Part shown: positions 1 through 8,331 of the stretch, in pieces | Layout: each line of letters begins with the position of its first letter | Position numbering within the stretch: position 1 is the first letter of the stretch | DNA from: Burkholderiales bacterium RIFCSPHIGHO2_12_FULL_61_11 | GTDB lineage: Bacteria > Pseudomonadota > Gammaproteobacteria > Burkholderiales > Burkholderiaceae_C | Assembly: GCA_001770785.1 (NCBI GenBank) | Contig: MERZ01000018.1 | Location: 1 to 11,180, forward strand | Reading direction: 5' to 3' | Length of the DNA stretch: 11,180 bases | The notes under the pieces: model-generated | What the model was told of the DNA's origin: nothing | What the model saw: only the letters and a program-made list of their open reading frames with translations | Databases searched by the model: none | Made by a program: the position numbers and the translations under genes

Positions 1-3000
1 ACTCATACCCCTGCAGCTGGTCGTAACAGGTGCCGCAACTCACGACCACGGTCTTGATGTCCAGGTAATTGAGCGTGTTGGCGACCCGGTGAAACAGCAC
101 GCGGTTATCGGTGATCATTTTTTCAGCCTTCTCGAACTGGCCGCTGCCGCGTTGCGGATAACCGCAGCACAGGTAGCCCGGTGGCAGCACGGTCTGCACC
201 CCAGCGTGCCACAGCATGGCCTGCGTCGCCAGTCCAACCTGGCTAAACAAACGCTCGGAGCCGCAACCCGGAAAATAAAACACCGCTTCGGTTTCAGCCG
301 TGGTGCTTTTCGGATTGCGAATAATGGGAACGTAATCCTTGTCCTCGATGTCAAGCAGCGCGCGAGCCGTCTTCTTCGGCAAGCCACCGGGCATCTTCTT
401 GTTGATGAAGTGAATCACCTGCTCTTTGACCGGTGCCTTGCCCACTGTGGCCTCTGGCTTGGCGGTTTGCTTGCGCGCCAGGCCGCGCAGCAAATCATTG
501 GCCAGTCGTTGAGCCTTGAAGCCCATACCCACCATGGCGCCGCGCATGAATTTGATGGTTTGCGGACTGGTCGCGTTCAGGAAGAACATGGCGATGGCGT
601 TGCCGGGCCGAAAAGACTTCTGGCCCATCTTGCGCAGCAAATTGCGCATGTTCATCGACACTTCGCCAAAATCGATATCCACCGGGCAGGGCTTCAGGCA
701 CTTGTGGCACACCGTGCAATGGTCGGCTACGTCCTCAAATTCTTCCCAGTGCTTGATGCTCACGCCGCGCCGGGTTTGCTCCTCGTACAGGAAGGCCTCG
801 ATCAACAGCGACGTCGCCAGAATCTTGTTGCGCGGGCTGTACAGCAAGTTTGCCCGCGGCACATGCGTGGCACACACCGGCTTGCACTTGCCGCAGCGCA
901 GGCAGTCCTTCACGCTGTCGGCAATGGCACCAATATCGGACTGCTGCATGATCAGCGACTCGTGGCCCATCAGGCCGAAGCTCGGCGTGTAGGCATTGGT
1001 CAAATCGGCCGGCAGCGCTTGTCCATCAAGCGCAAGATGCTCCTGATTGCGTAGCAGCTTGCCTTTGTTGAAGCGGCCTTCCGGATCGACCTTCTGCTTG
1101 TACTCGGTGAACGGACGCAGTTCCTCGTCAGTCAGAAATTCGAGCTTGGTGATGCCTATGCCGTGCTCGCCGGAAATCACGCCATCGAGCGAGCGCGCCA
1201 GCCCCATGATGCGCGCCACTGCTTGCTGCGCGGTTTGCAACATTTCATAGTCATCGCTGTTGACCGGCAGATTGGTGTGCACATTGCCGTCACCGGCATG
1301 CATGTGCAAGGCCGCCCAGACGCGGCCCTTGAGCACGCGCTTGTGGATGGCATTGCATTCCTCAAGAAGGGGCAAAAATGCGCCGCCCGTGAAAATGGCC
1401 TGAAGCCGGGGCCGTATCTGGGTTTTCCAGCTGGCCCGCAGCGTATGGTCCTGCAGCTGCGGGAAAAAAGTGTCTATCTCCTGCAGCCAGCCAGACCAGA
1501 GGACACGCACTTCATCAATCATTGACAGCGCCTGGCCGACCCGGTCTTCCAGCAGTTCGGCGGAAGGAATGATGCTCGCGTCGTCCGATTTACCCAAAGG
1601 CAGGTTGCCCCTGAGGAAAAATGTTTCCAGCTCGTCACACAACCTGATCTTGTTGCGCAGGCTCAATTCAATATTGATCTGCTCAATTCCGTCGGTGTAT
1701 TCGGCCATGCGCGGCAATGGAATCACCACATCTTCGTTGATCTTGAAGGCATTGGTGTGCCTGGAAATGGCCGCTGTACGTTTGCGGTCCAGCCAGAATT
1801 TCTTGCGCGCCTCCGGACTGATGGCCACAAAACCCTCGCCGCTGCGTGAGTTGGCGATGCGGACGATCTCGCTGCTGGCACGGGCCACGACGTCCGCATC
1901 ATCGCCGGCGATATCGCCAAAAAGCACCAACTTGGGCAGGCCGCCGCGCTTGGATTTGGTGGCATAGCCGACGGCGCGCAAGTAGCGGTCGTCCAGGTGC
2001 TCCAAACCGGCCAGAATGGCCCCGCCGCGCTTTTGCTCGGCGAACATGAAATCCTTGATTTCCACAATGCCGGGAACGGCATCCTTGGCATGGCCAAAAA
2101 ATTCCAGGCACACCGTGCGGGTGTGCGCGGGCATGCGGTGCACGATCCAGCGCGCGCTTGTAATCAGCCCATCGCAGCCTTCTTTCTGGATGCCCGGCAA
2201 TCCGCTCAAAAACTTGTCGGTGACATCCTTGCCCAAGCCTTCCTTGCGGAACGTCTTGCCCGGAATGTCAAGCCGTTCGGTGCGCACAGCGGTCTTGCCG
2301 TCGGCTTCAAAGTACCTGAGTTCGAAACTCGCCAGTTCGGCGTCGTGGATCTTGCCCAGGTTGTGGTCCAGGCGTGTCACTTCGAGCCACTGGGCATCGG
2401 GCGTCACCATGCGCCATGAGGCCAGGTTGTCCAGCGCCGTTCCCCACAACACGGCTTTCTTTCCGCCGGCGTTCATGGCGATGTTGCCACCGATGCACGA
2501 CGCTTCAGCCGAGGTGGGGTCCACTGCAAACACAAAACCGCCCCGCTCGGCGGCATCAGCCACGCGCTGGGTCACCACGCCGGCTTCAGTCCAGACAGTG
2601 GCTACCGTTTGCGCAACGCCGGGCAACGACACCATTTCCACTTCACTCATGCCTTCGAGCTTTTCGGTGTTGATGACCGCCGATTTCCAGGTCAGCGGAA
2701 TCGCGCCACCGGTGTAGCCGGTACCGCCGCCGCGCGGAACAATCGTCAGGCCCAACTCGATACAGCCCCTGACCAGGCCCGCCACTTCGGCTTCCGTGTC
2801 GGGGGTCAACACCACGAAGGGATATTCAACACGCCAGTCGGTTGCGTCGGTGACATGCGAGACCCGTGACAAGCCATCGAACTTGACGTTGTCCTTTAGC
2901 GTCAGCTTGCGCAATTTGCGCGCTGTCTGGCGGCGCAGGCCGGCCACTTCTTCAAACGAATCATAAAAGCGGCTGACCGCGCTCCGTGCGGCGTCCAGCA

Positions 3001-3382
3001 ACTCACCCACGATGCCATCGCGCTGCTTATCCACCTCGGGCGTTCGGCGCTTTTCAATCTCTGAGAGGCGGTGCTGCAAGGCATCCACCAGCAATTTGCG
3101 GCGCTTGGGATTCTCGATCAAGTCATCCTGCAGATACGGGTTGCGCTGGACCACCCAGATATCCCCCAGTACTTCATACAGCATGCGGGCAGACCGTCCG
3201 GTGCGCCGCTCGCCGCGAAGAAAGTTCACCAGCTCCCAGGCGTGCTCGCCCAAAAGGCGAATGACCACTTCGCGATCGGAGAAGGAGGTGTAGTTGTAGG
3301 GAATCTCGCGGATGCGTGCGTCGTCGTGCCTCGCGTCATCGGCGAAAACGCTTAATTCTTGAAGGGTAGTAGGGGCGTTCAT
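1..3382 (-). CDS. FAD-binding and 4Fe-4S oxidoreductase, D-2-hydroxyacid dehydrogenase type (3' end missing)
   Basis: A single open frame of 1127 codons runs off the left edge, so the C-terminus is missing. Domains in order: an N-terminal part (about residues 22-90, containing [10 protein letters not shown]) that I recognise as the DUF3683-type extension of Burkholderiales homologues; a PCMH-type FAD-binding domain with [11 protein letters not shown] at 216-226 and [12 protein letters not shown] at 296-307; an FAD-oxidase C domain with HAGDGNVH at 695-702 and GEHGIG at 738-743; two 4Fe-4S motifs, [11 protein letters not shown] at 827-837 and [11 protein letters not shown] at 889-899; then a GlpC-like cysteine-rich domain with LCCG at 1071-1074 and a second cysteine motif at the very end. 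Relatives such as E. coli YdiJ oxidise D-2-hydroxy acids (D-2-hydroxyglutarate, D-lactate) and pass electrons through the clusters to a membrane acceptor. The substrate here is not decidable from sequence. The ATG start fits the family N-terminus but has no clear ribosome binding site. The gene is divergent from ugpQ. Confidence 0.9.
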   Translation of the reverse strand, partial: MNAPTTLQELSVFADDARHDDARIREIPYNYTSFSDREVVIRLLGEHAWELVNFLRGERRTGRSARMLYEVLGDIWVVQRNPYLQDDLIENPKRRKLLVDALQHRLSEIEKRRTPEVDKQRDGIVGELLDAARSAVSRFYDSFEEVAGLRRQTARKLRKLTLKDNVKFDGLSRVSHVTDATDWRVEYPFVVLTPDTEAEVAGLVRGCIELGLTIVPRGGGTGYTGGAIPLTWKSAVINTEKLEGMSEVEMVSLPGVAQTVATVWTEAGVVTQRVADAAERGGFVFAVDPTSAEASCIGGNIAMNAGGKKAVLWGTALDNLASWRMVTPDAQWLEVTRLDHNLGKIHDAELASFELRYFEADGKTAVRTERLDIPGKTFRKEGLGKDVTDKFLSGLPGIQKEGCDGLITSARWIVHRMPAHTRTVCLEFFGHAKDAVPGIVEIKDFMFAEQKRGGAILAGLEHLDDRYLRAVGYATKSKRGGLPKLVLFGDIAGDDADVVARASSEIVRIANSRSGEGFVAISPEARKKFWLDRKRTAAISRHTNAFKINEDVVIPLPRMAEYTDGIEQINIELSLRNKIRLCDELETFFLRGNLPLGKSDDASIIPSAELLEDRVGQALSMIDEVRVLWSGWLQEIDTFFPQLQDHTLRASWKTQIRPRLQAIFTGGAFLPLLEECNAIHKRVLKGRVWAALHMHAGDGNVHTNLPVNSDDYEMLQTAQQAVARIMGLARSLDGVISGEHGIGITKLEFLTDEELRPFTEYKQKVDPEGRFNKGKLLRNQEHLALDGQALPADLTNAYTPSFGLMGHESLIMQQSDIGAIADSVKDCLRCGKCKPVCATHVPRANLLYSPRNKILATSLLIEAFLYEEQTRRGVSIKHWEEFEDVADHCTVCHKCLKPCPVDIDFGEVSMNMRNLLRKMGQKSFRPGNAIAMFFLNATSPQTIKFMRGAMVGMGFKAQRLANDLLRGLARKQTAKPEATVGKAPVKEQVIHFINKKMPGGLPKKTARALLDIEDKDYVPIIRNPKSTTAETEAVFYFPGCGSERLFSQVGLATQAMLWHAGVQTVLPPGYLCCGYPQRGSGQFEKAEKMITDNRVLFHRVANTLNYLDIKTVVVSCGTCYDQLQGYE

Positions 3383-3425
3383 CGTGAAAAGCCAGCTGTT
3401 TCGGACCCACGTCCCATGCTGTTGA

Positions 3426-3455
3426 TCTATATTATCGCAGCGCAGCATTTGTCAC
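3426..3455 (-). promoter_or_regulatory. Candidate sigma-70 promoter of the large oxidoreductase
   Basis: On the minus strand a GTGACA box (5 of 6 to TTGACA) at 3455-3450 is followed, after 18 bases, by TATAGA (4 of 6 to TATAAT) at 3431-3426. This would give a leader of roughly 35-40 bases before the ATG at 3382. The core is moderate only, and TAATAT two bases upstream of this box is an alternative -10. The gap is GC-poor around 3421-3436, as expected of a promoter. The -35 box lies inside one arm of the inverted repeat at 3452-3481. Confidence 0.35.
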
Positions 3456-3481
3456 GAGGCAGGGAGGTTATGACCTCGTGA
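3452..3481. promoter_or_regulatory. Inverted repeat in the divergent intergenic gap, possible operator
   Basis: The arms TCACGAGG (3452-3459) and CCTCGTGA (3474-3481) are perfect 8-bp reverse complements separated by 14 bases. A second, nested repeat, GAGGT-TATG-ACCTC (3464-3477), uses part of the right arm. The left arm overlaps the candidate -35 box of the oxidoreductase promoter, which is where a repressor would bind. It is not followed by a T-run, so a terminator role is unlikely. The binding protein is unknown; it does not match the LldR or FadR consensus sites I know. Confidence 0.35.
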
Positions 3482-3548
3482 AACCCCGCTTGTTCAAATC
3501 AGTCGCTTGAATCGGCCTGTCTGATACCATTTTTATCTGGTCAAGTTT

Positions 3549-4298
3549 ATGGAAGTCACCTCCAATCACTGGCCTTATCTACGCTGGATCGCCCACCGCG
3601 GCGCCGGCAAGCTGGCCCCAGAAAACACTTTGGCGGCCTTCAGGCTGGGCGCCCGCCACGGCTATCGCATGTTTGAGTGCGACGTCAAACTCAGTGCCGA
3701 TGGCGTGCCCTTCCTGTTGCACGACGACACGCTGGATCGCACCACGAATGGCCAAGGCGTGGCCGGCGAGCAGCCTTGGCAAGCGTTGTCGAGGCTTGAC
3801 GCGGGCCGCTGGCATTCGCGGGAGTTTGCCGGTGAGCCGCTTCCCAGGCTTGACGATATTGCCCGCTACTGCCTAGCGCATGGCTACTTCCTGAATATCG
3901 AGATCAAACCCACGCCGGGACTCGAACGCCCAACCGGCACGGTCGTGGCCGATGAAGCGGCAAGGCTCTGGAAAGATGCAGCCATGCCGCCTCTGCTCAC
4001 TTCGTTTGAGCCGCCTTCACTGGAGGCTGCCCAAGCCGCCCAGCCGCTACTTCCGCGCGGACTGCTGCTGGACCAGCTCACTGAAGGCTGGCTGGAGACA
4101 GCCCGGCAACTGCAATGCGTCGCCATTGTTTGCAGGCACAAGCTCTGGAATGCCGACTCGGTGTCGCGGGCCAAGCAAGCCGGTTTCAGGCTGCTGAGCT
4201 ACACCGTCAATGACCCAGCCAGCGCCCGCCGACTGATTGAGTTGGGCACCGACGGCATCATCACCGACCGGGTTGATGCCTTCCGGCCCGAGGGGTAA
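3549..4298 (+). CDS. ugpQ: Glycerophosphodiester phosphodiesterase
   Basis: A 249-residue protein, close to the 247 residues of E. coli UgpQ. It hydrolyses glycerophosphodiesters from phospholipid turnover to sn-glycerol 3-phosphate plus an alcohol, in the cytoplasm (no signal peptide seen). The GDPD signature is complete: HRGAGKLAPENT at 16-27 (catalytic His16, then Arg17), FECDVKLSADG at 42-52 (metal ligands Glu43 and Asp45) and the second catalytic His58 in LLHDDTLDRTTNG. The C-terminus has the expected TIM-barrel strand GTDGIITDRVDAF near 233-245. The ATG start leaves about 12 residues before the first barrel strand, normal for the family. No strong Shine-Dalgarno is seen. A weak promoter (TTGAAT at 3507, TTTTAT at 3531) would give a very short leader. 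No ugp transporter genes are adjacent. It converges on the membrane protein gene, with 10 bases between the two stops. Confidence 0.93.
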   Translation: MEVTSNHWPYLRWIAHRGAGKLAPENTLAAFRLGARHGYRMFECDVKLSADGVPFLLHDDTLDRTTNGQGVAGEQPWQALSRLDAGRWHSREFAGEPLPRLDDIARYCLAHGYFLNIEIKPTPGLERPTGTVVADEAARLWKDAAMPPLLTSFEPPSLEAAQAAQPLLPRGLLLDQLTEGWLETARQLQCVAIVCRHKLWNADSVSRAKQAGFRLLSYTVNDPASARRLIELGTDGIITDRVDAFRPEG

Positions 4299-4310
4299 AC
4301 AGCGCCCCTC
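4290..4310. terminator. Small hairpin between the convergent stop codons of ugpQ and the membrane protein gene
   Basis: GAGGGG (4290-4295) and CCCCTC (4305-4310) are perfect 6-bp complements around a 9-base loop. The repeat begins in the last codon of ugpQ, and its right arm ends in the stop codon of the opposing gene. A GC-rich hairpin at a convergent junction could serve both directions, but neither side has a T-run, so it does not meet the rho-independent rule. It could act as an mRNA 3'-end stabiliser instead. Confidence 0.3.
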
Positions 4311-4599
4311 AGGCTTTCCAGCCGCGCAGCAGCAGCCACTGGCAAAGCGCTGCGCCCAACACCAGCGCGCCATAGGTCAGCATCTTGCCGTCATGGCCAA
4401 AGAACAGCAGTCCAGCCGTGAGGATAAGAACATTTGCTACAAAAATAATAGTTACCTGCACCCACCAGCTCTTGGCAAACGGCCTTTTTGAGCTAAAAAA
4501 TCCGAAAAACAGACGCGCCAACAGCACCAGCAGCAAAGCGAGCAGCGCAGCAGGCGCCATGAAATTAAGGAGGTGGTTGATCAGCAGATAAGCGCTCAT
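4309..4599 (-). CDS. Small integral membrane protein of unknown function, three predicted helices
   Basis: A 96-residue protein that I do not recognise by family name; similar short membrane proteins occur near hemA in Comamonadaceae, as far as I recall. Three hydrophobic stretches are visible: about residues 8-34 (rich in Leu and Ala), 45-66 (with TIIFVANVLIL) and 72-92. Short basic stretches (SSKRPFAK around 36-43, and the C-terminal RGWKA) separate or end them, consistent with an inner-membrane protein. No catalytic motif is seen. The ATG at 4599 gives the full first helix; Met14 is a less likely start. The part encoding residues 30-57 is clearly richer in A and T than the rest of the window and holds one copy of the AT-rich motif noted at 4434-4460. 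The gene is divergent from hemA and convergent with ugpQ, so it is probably transcribed alone. Confidence 0.65.
   Translation of the reverse strand: MSAYLLINHLLNFMAPAALLALLLVLLARLFFGFFSSKRPFAKSWWVQVTIIFVANVLILTAGLLFFGHDGKMLTYGALVLGAALCQWLLLRGWKA
4434..4460 (-). repeat. AT-rich motif, copy A, inside the small membrane protein gene
   Basis: Read on the minus strand this stretch is TGCAGGTAACTATTATTTTT followed by GTAGCAA. It shares 14 consecutive bases (TATTATTTTTGTAG) and an upstream GCAGG with the intergenic stretch at 7253-7281. It encodes residues of the second membrane helix (VTIIFVA), so hydrophobic coding constraint can explain part of its composition. From memory, Comamonadaceae genomes carry dispersed intergenic motifs resembling TAGCTATTAATTTTGTAGC; whether this is one of them needs a genome count. 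Confidence 0.3.
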
Positions 4600-4678
4600 G
4601 TCAGCAATTCAAAAACGATGGGGAAAAAGCCTGATTTCCCCTGTAAAGAGGCGCTCAAGGGCAATTGATTGACGCAAG

Positions 4679-4710
4679 TTGCACTTTCTTGCACACTTCA
4701 ATTTTATAAT
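4679..4710 (+). promoter_or_regulatory. hemA promoter with perfect TATAAT box immediately before the start codon
   Basis: TATAAT at 4705-4710 matches the -10 consensus exactly. The best upstream partners are poor: TTGCAC at 4679-4684 with a long 20-base spacer, or TTGACG at 4669-4674, which is too far (30 bases). TTGCAC occurs twice, at 4679 and 4689, ten bases apart, which could be an activator half-site pair. With the -10 box ending at 4710, transcription would begin at about 4716-4719, on or next to the ATG at 4717. Confidence 0.5.
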
Positions 4711-4716
4711 CAGCCC

Positions 4717-6006
4717 ATGTCAGTCTGGGCCTTAGGGCTAAACCATCACACCGCACCGCTCGATTTGCGCGGACGTTTCGCCTACGCCGTAGACCAGATT
4801 GAGCCGACCTTGCGCGGCTTGCGCGAATCCCTGGCGCGCCAGCCCGAGGCGGCACTGCTCTCCACCTGCAACCGCACTGAGATTTACTGCGCCGGTGATA
4901 CCAACGACCTGGACCACACGCTGGAGTGGCTGGCGCTGAGCGGCGGGGTGTCACCCGCCTTGCTGCGTTCGCACAGCTACACCTTGCGGGGTGACCAGGC
5001 CGCCCGTCACGCTTTTCGCGTGGCCAGCGGGCTTGATTCCATGGTACTGGGCGAGCCACAAATCCTGGGTCAGCTGAAAGATGCGGTGCGCGCCGCCGAA
5101 GGAGCAGGCGCCATGGGCACCACGCTGCACCAGCTGTTTCAGCGCTCCTTCGCCGTGGCCAAGGAGGTACGCACCACCACTGAAATTGGCGCGCACAGCA
5201 TCAGCATGGCGGCGGCCTGCGTGCGGCTGGCCGGCCAGCTGTTTGAAGATTTGAGCGACATCAAGGTGCTGTTCGTCGGTGCCGGCGAAATGATTGACCT
5301 GGCGGCCACCCACTTTGCCGCCAAAAGCCCCAGATCCATGGCCATTGCCAATCGCACGCTGGAGCGCGGCGAAAAGCTGGCCAGCCGCTTCGGCGCCGAA
5401 GTGATGCGCCTGGGTGAATTGCCCAGTCGGCTGCATGAGTTTGACGCCGTCATTAGTTGCACCGCCAGCACCCTGCCCATCATTGGGCTGGGTGCCGTTG
5501 AGCGGGCGGTCAAGCTGCGCAAGCACCGCCCCATGTTTATGGTGGACATGGCGGTGCCGCGTGACATTGAGCCTGAAGTCAGGGCACTGCCAGATATTTA
5601 CCTTTATACCGTGGATGACCTGGCGCAGGTCGTGCAAACCGGCAAGGACAACCGCCAGGCGGCAGTGGCGCAAGCCGAGGTCATCATCGATGCGGGCGTG
5701 CAAAACTTCATGCACTGGCTGGGCCAGCGACGCACCGTGCCGCTGATTCAGCAGATCAATGCGCAAGCCGATGAATGGCGCGCTTTGGAGATTGTGCGGG
5801 CCAAGAAGCTGCTGGCCAAAGGCGAGCCAATCGATGCGGTGCTTGAGACACTGACTCGCGCCCTGACGCAAAAAATGCTGCACGGCGCACTCGCCGAACT
5901 GCATACCGGGGACGCCAGCAGCCGCGAAGCCACGGCGCACACGGTGTCCAGGCTATTCTTGCGCGGCCAGTTGAACCGGGCCTACCGAGAACACAAAGAG
6001 CATTAG
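4717..6006 (+). CDS. hemA: Glutamyl-tRNA reductase
   Basis: A 429-residue protein of usual length (E. coli 418). It reduces glutamyl-tRNA(Glu) with NADPH to glutamate 1-semialdehyde, the committed step of C5-pathway tetrapyrrole (haem) synthesis. The N-terminus [11 protein letters not shown] matches the family; the catalytic Cys51 lies in STCNRTE (49-55); His100 corresponds to the conserved active-site His; [15 protein letters not shown] (105-119) is the family signature; VGAGEM near 187-192 is the NADPH-binding loop; the C-terminal part (about 330-425) is the dimerisation helix region. The frame is open upstream to a TTG at 4669, which has AAGGG seven bases before it, but the ATG at 4717 aligns with the family start, so I chose it. 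No Shine-Dalgarno precedes this ATG. It is the first gene of the hemA-prfA-prmC-grxD group, followed by prfA after 83 bases. Confidence 0.97.
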   Translation: MSVWALGLNHHTAPLDLRGRFAYAVDQIEPTLRGLRESLARQPEAALLSTCNRTEIYCAGDTNDLDHTLEWLALSGGVSPALLRSHSYTLRGDQAARHAFRVASGLDSMVLGEPQILGQLKDAVRAAEGAGAMGTTLHQLFQRSFAVAKEVRTTTEIGAHSISMAAACVRLAGQLFEDLSDIKVLFVGAGEMIDLAATHFAAKSPRSMAIANRTLERGEKLASRFGAEVMRLGELPSRLHEFDAVISCTASTLPIIGLGAVERAVKLRKHRPMFMVDMAVPRDIEPEVRALPDIYLYTVDDLAQVVQTGKDNRQAAVAQAEVIIDAGVQNFMHWLGQRRTVPLIQQINAQADEWRALEIVRAKKLLAKGEPIDAVLETLTRALTQKMLHGALAELHTGDASSREATAHTVSRLFLRGQLNRAYREHKEH

Positions 6007-6032
6007 CGGCGAAGCCATTGTTCCCCGTTGTT

Positions 6033-6066
6033 GCGCACTCATCTGATGCGCTCTTCCTATTTTTTT
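6033..6066 (+). terminator. Weak stem-loop with T7 run between hemA and prfA, possible attenuator
   Basis: GCGCA (6033-6037) pairs with TGCGC (6047-6051) around a 9-base loop, and a run of seven T lies at 6060-6066. The 8-base gap between stem and T-run is longer than in a classic intrinsic terminator and the stem is only five pairs. It may reduce read-through from hemA into prfA, or be chance. Confidence 0.22.
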
Positions 6067-6089
6067 GCCCATTGGGCTGCCGACATTCC

Positions 6090-7229
6090 ATGAAACCCTT
6101 TCTTCGCCAAACGCTGGACCGCCAGCTTCTGCGGCTGCATGAGCTGGACGCATTGCTGTCTGCCAGCGATGTGGTGAGCGACCTGGCGCGCTTTCGCGCG
6201 CTGACCAGGGAGCACGCCGAAACCAGCGTGTTAGCCGGGCAATACAGCCAGTTCCTCCGTCGCGAGGCCGATCTGCTGAGCGCCGAAAACATGCTGATCG
6301 AGGCCAAGGACGATCCCGAAATGGCCGCCATGGCTGAAGAAGAGATTGCGGCCGCCAAAGCGGATATAGCGCGGCTTGACAAAGCCCTGCAGCTGATGCT
6401 GATTCCCAAAGACCCCGACGACGTGCGGGCGGCGTTCATCGAAATCCGCGCCGGCACGGGTGGTGACGAATCGGCCCTGTTTGCCGGCGACCTGTTTCGC
6501 ATGTACACCCGCTTTGCCGAGCGCAACCACTGGCAGACCGAGATCATCAGCGAATCGGCCAGCGAACTTGGCGGCTTCAAGGAAGTGGTGCTGCGTATCG
6601 ATGGACCGCCGGATGCGACGGGCGTGGGCGTGTATGGCAAGCTGCGTTTTGAATCCGGTGGTCACCGGGTTCAGCGCGTGCCGGTGACGGAAACCCAGGG
6701 CCGCATCCACACCAGCGCCTGCACGGTGGCCGTGCTGCCAGAGCCCGACGAAGCCGTCGCCATCCTGATCAACCCGGCCGACCTGCGCATCGACACTTAC
6801 CGCGCCAGCGGCGCGGGCGGCCAGCACATCAACAAAACCGATTCGGCCGTGCGCATCACGCACCTTCCGACCGGAATCGTCGCCGAGTGCCAGGAGGGCC
6901 GCAGCCAGCATGGCAACAAGGCCCAGGCGCTAAAAGTGCTCAGCGCCCGCATCCATGAAAAGGACCGCTCGGAGCGCGCCGCAAAAGACGCCGCCGTGCG
7001 CAAGGGCCTGGTCGGCAGTGGCGACCGTAGCGACCGTATTCGCACCTACAACTTCCCGCAGGGCCGGCTGACGGACCACCGCATCAATCTGACGCTGTAT
7101 AAACTTGGTCTCATCATGGACGGGGACCTGGGTGATGTCATCACGGCGCTGCAGGTGGCGCGTGGCGCTGAACAACTTGCCGAGCTGGAAAACGCCTCGG
7201 CCAGCCAGACCCCTGACTTTCATGCATAA
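6090..7229 (+). CDS. prfA: Peptide chain release factor 1
   Basis: RF1 reads stop codons UAA and UAG and triggers peptide release at the ribosome. The protein has 379 residues against 360 in E. coli; the first residues [11 protein letters not shown] fit the Burkholderiales family start, so the extra length is a C-terminal tail (about 361-379) ending in SQTPDFHA. The stop-recognition tripeptide PVT is at 198-200, which marks RF1 rather than RF2 (SPF). The catalytic GGQ is at 243-245 in [15 protein letters not shown]. The N-terminal helical domain (1-105) and the C-terminal part (to about 360) are complete. The frame is open upstream to a TTG at 6018, but that extension is not typical of the family. 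No good Shine-Dalgarno is visible before the ATG. Gln245 is the known substrate of PrmC, encoded next downstream. Confidence 0.97.
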   Translation: MKPFLRQTLDRQLLRLHELDALLSASDVVSDLARFRALTREHAETSVLAGQYSQFLRREADLLSAENMLIEAKDDPEMAAMAEEEIAAAKADIARLDKALQLMLIPKDPDDVRAAFIEIRAGTGGDESALFAGDLFRMYTRFAERNHWQTEIISESASELGGFKEVVLRIDGPPDATGVGVYGKLRFESGGHRVQRVPVTETQGRIHTSACTVAVLPEPDEAVAILINPADLRIDTYRASGAGGQHINKTDSAVRITHLPTGIVAECQEGRSQHGNKAQALKVLSARIHEKDRSERAAKDAAVRKGLVGSGDRSDRIRTYNFPQGRLTDHRINLTLYKLGLIMDGDLGDVITALQVARGAEQLAELENASASQTPDFHA

Positions 7230-7250
7230 AATCGACCTCTAGCTCAATGG

Positions 7251-7284
7251 ACGCAGGCATAAATAGTTATTATTTTTGTAGTCA
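7251..7284 (+). repeat. AT-rich motif, copy B, in the prfA-prmC gap
   Basis: The 70-base gap between prfA and prmC is AT-rich in its middle (TAAATAGTTATTATTTTTG around 7259-7277). It shares TATTATTTTTGTAG (7268-7281) and a GCAGG (7253-7257) with the minus-strand motif at 4434-4460. It could be a dispersed genomic motif, or part of a promoter for prmC, since TAGTTATTAT resembles -10 elements. It ends about six bases before the prmC ribosome binding site. Confidence 0.3.
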
Positions 7285-7299
7285 ATTCCAGGGAGAACG

Positions 7300-8160
7300 G
7301 TGAACCAACCCACATGCGCGCAGGCCTTGGCCACCGCCCAAACCCTGGGGCTGGAGCGGTTGGACAGCCAACTACTGCTGCTTCATGCGCTGGGCAAACC
7401 CTTTGATGCCAGAGCCTGGCTGCTGGCGCACGACACCGATGAGCTGACCGAGGAAATCGCCCGGCATTTCCGGGCGCTGTGCTTGCGCCGGGCCACCGGT
7501 GAGCCGCTGGCTTACATCGTTGGCAGCAAGGAGTTTTTTGGTCTGGAGTTGCAAGTGGATTCCCGCGTGCTGGTACCGCGCCCGGACACCGAGACGCTGG
7601 TGCAATGGTCGCTGGACCTGCTGCGAGCGCCCGGCATGCCGCCAACGCCCGAGATTCTTGACCTGGGCACTGGCAGCGGTGCCATTGCGCTGGCCATCGC
7701 CCACAGCCTGCGAGCCGCGAGCCGCCAAGCCCGTGTCGTTGCGGTCGATGTGAGCGCTGATGCATTGTGTGTCGCCCGCGAAAATGCGCGCCGACTGGGG
7801 CTGGACATGCAATTCATCGAAAGCCGCTGGCTGGAAAAAGTTAGCGGACACTTCGACCTGATCGCCAGCAATCCACCCTATATTGCCAGTGCCGATCCGC
7901 ATCTGATCGCATTGCAGCATGAGCCGCTGGCCGCGCTGGCAGCCGGTGTCGATGGGCTGGACGACATTCGGCAGATTATTCAGCAAGCGCCCGGGCACCT
8001 GCAGCCGGGCGGCTGGCTCCTGCTGGAGCATGGCTACGAGCAGGCGGGCGCGGTACGCGATCTGCTGGCCCAGCGGGGGTTCTTGCAGGTTCAGAGCCGC
8101 CTGGATCTGCCAGGCATTGAACGCTGCTCAGGCGGAAAGTGGCTGGCAAGCGCGGCATGA
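7300..8160 (+). CDS. prmC: Release factor glutamine N5-methyltransferase
   Basis: A 286-residue class I SAM-dependent methyltransferase (E. coli PrmC 277). It methylates the glutamine of the GGQ motif in RF1 and RF2, which speeds termination. The N-terminal helical domain (1-75) that binds the release factor is present; RPDTE is at 94-98; the SAM-binding motif LDLGTGSG is at 120-127, followed by the acidic Asp150 at the end of the next strand; the catalytic NPPY that contacts the glutamine is at 191-194. The start is GTG at 7300, supported by AGGGAG at 7290-7295 four bases upstream and by the family N-terminus. An adjacent prfA is the usual arrangement for this enzyme. The gene ends at 8160, and a 171-base gap follows before grxD. 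Confidence 0.96.
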   Translation: MNQPTCAQALATAQTLGLERLDSQLLLLHALGKPFDARAWLLAHDTDELTEEIARHFRALCLRRATGEPLAYIVGSKEFFGLELQVDSRVLVPRPDTETLVQWSLDLLRAPGMPPTPEILDLGTGSGAIALAIAHSLRAASRQARVVAVDVSADALCVARENARRLGLDMQFIESRWLEKVSGHFDLIASNPPYIASADPHLIALQHEPLAALAAGVDGLDDIRQIIQQAPGHLQPGGWLLLEHGYEQAGAVRDLLAQRGFLQVQSRLDLPGIERCSGGKWLASAA

Positions 8161-8331
8161 ATGCCAAATCAGCGACCAACAGCCCCACCCCTGCGCCGGG
8201 CATCAAACGGCAGGATAATTACTTTTGTTTAAATTCCGATTTTCAGATTCTGTTGATTGAAAACGGCCCGGCCGAAACGCCTGTTATTGACCCTGCGGCC
8301 TTGTACGGCCCCCAACCTGAAGGACTTCACC

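Noticed and set aside
89..1054. 321-codon open frame on the plus strand
   Set aside because: It is antisense to the large oxidoreductase, whose minus-strand frame carries unmistakable cysteine motifs here. The plus frame shows no domain and looks like GC-rich shadow.
4565..4673. TAAGGAGGT on the plus strand followed by a 24-codon frame from the ATG at 4598
   Set aside because: The perfect anti-16S match lies inside the membrane protein gene on the other strand and is about 24 bases from the ATG, too far for initiation. The peptide has no features.
4951..5940. 329-codon open frame on the minus strand
   Set aside because: Entirely antisense to hemA; composition is the His/Gln-rich pattern typical of the complement of GC-rich coding DNA.
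5756..6640. 294-codon open frame on the minus strand across the hemA-prfA junction
   Set aside because: Antisense to two well-supported genes; Ser/Arg-rich low-complexity translation with no motif.
7236..7250. CTAGCTCAATGG resembling the D-arm of a tRNA
   Set aside because: No acceptor stem, anticodon arm or T-arm can be placed around it in the 70-base gap.
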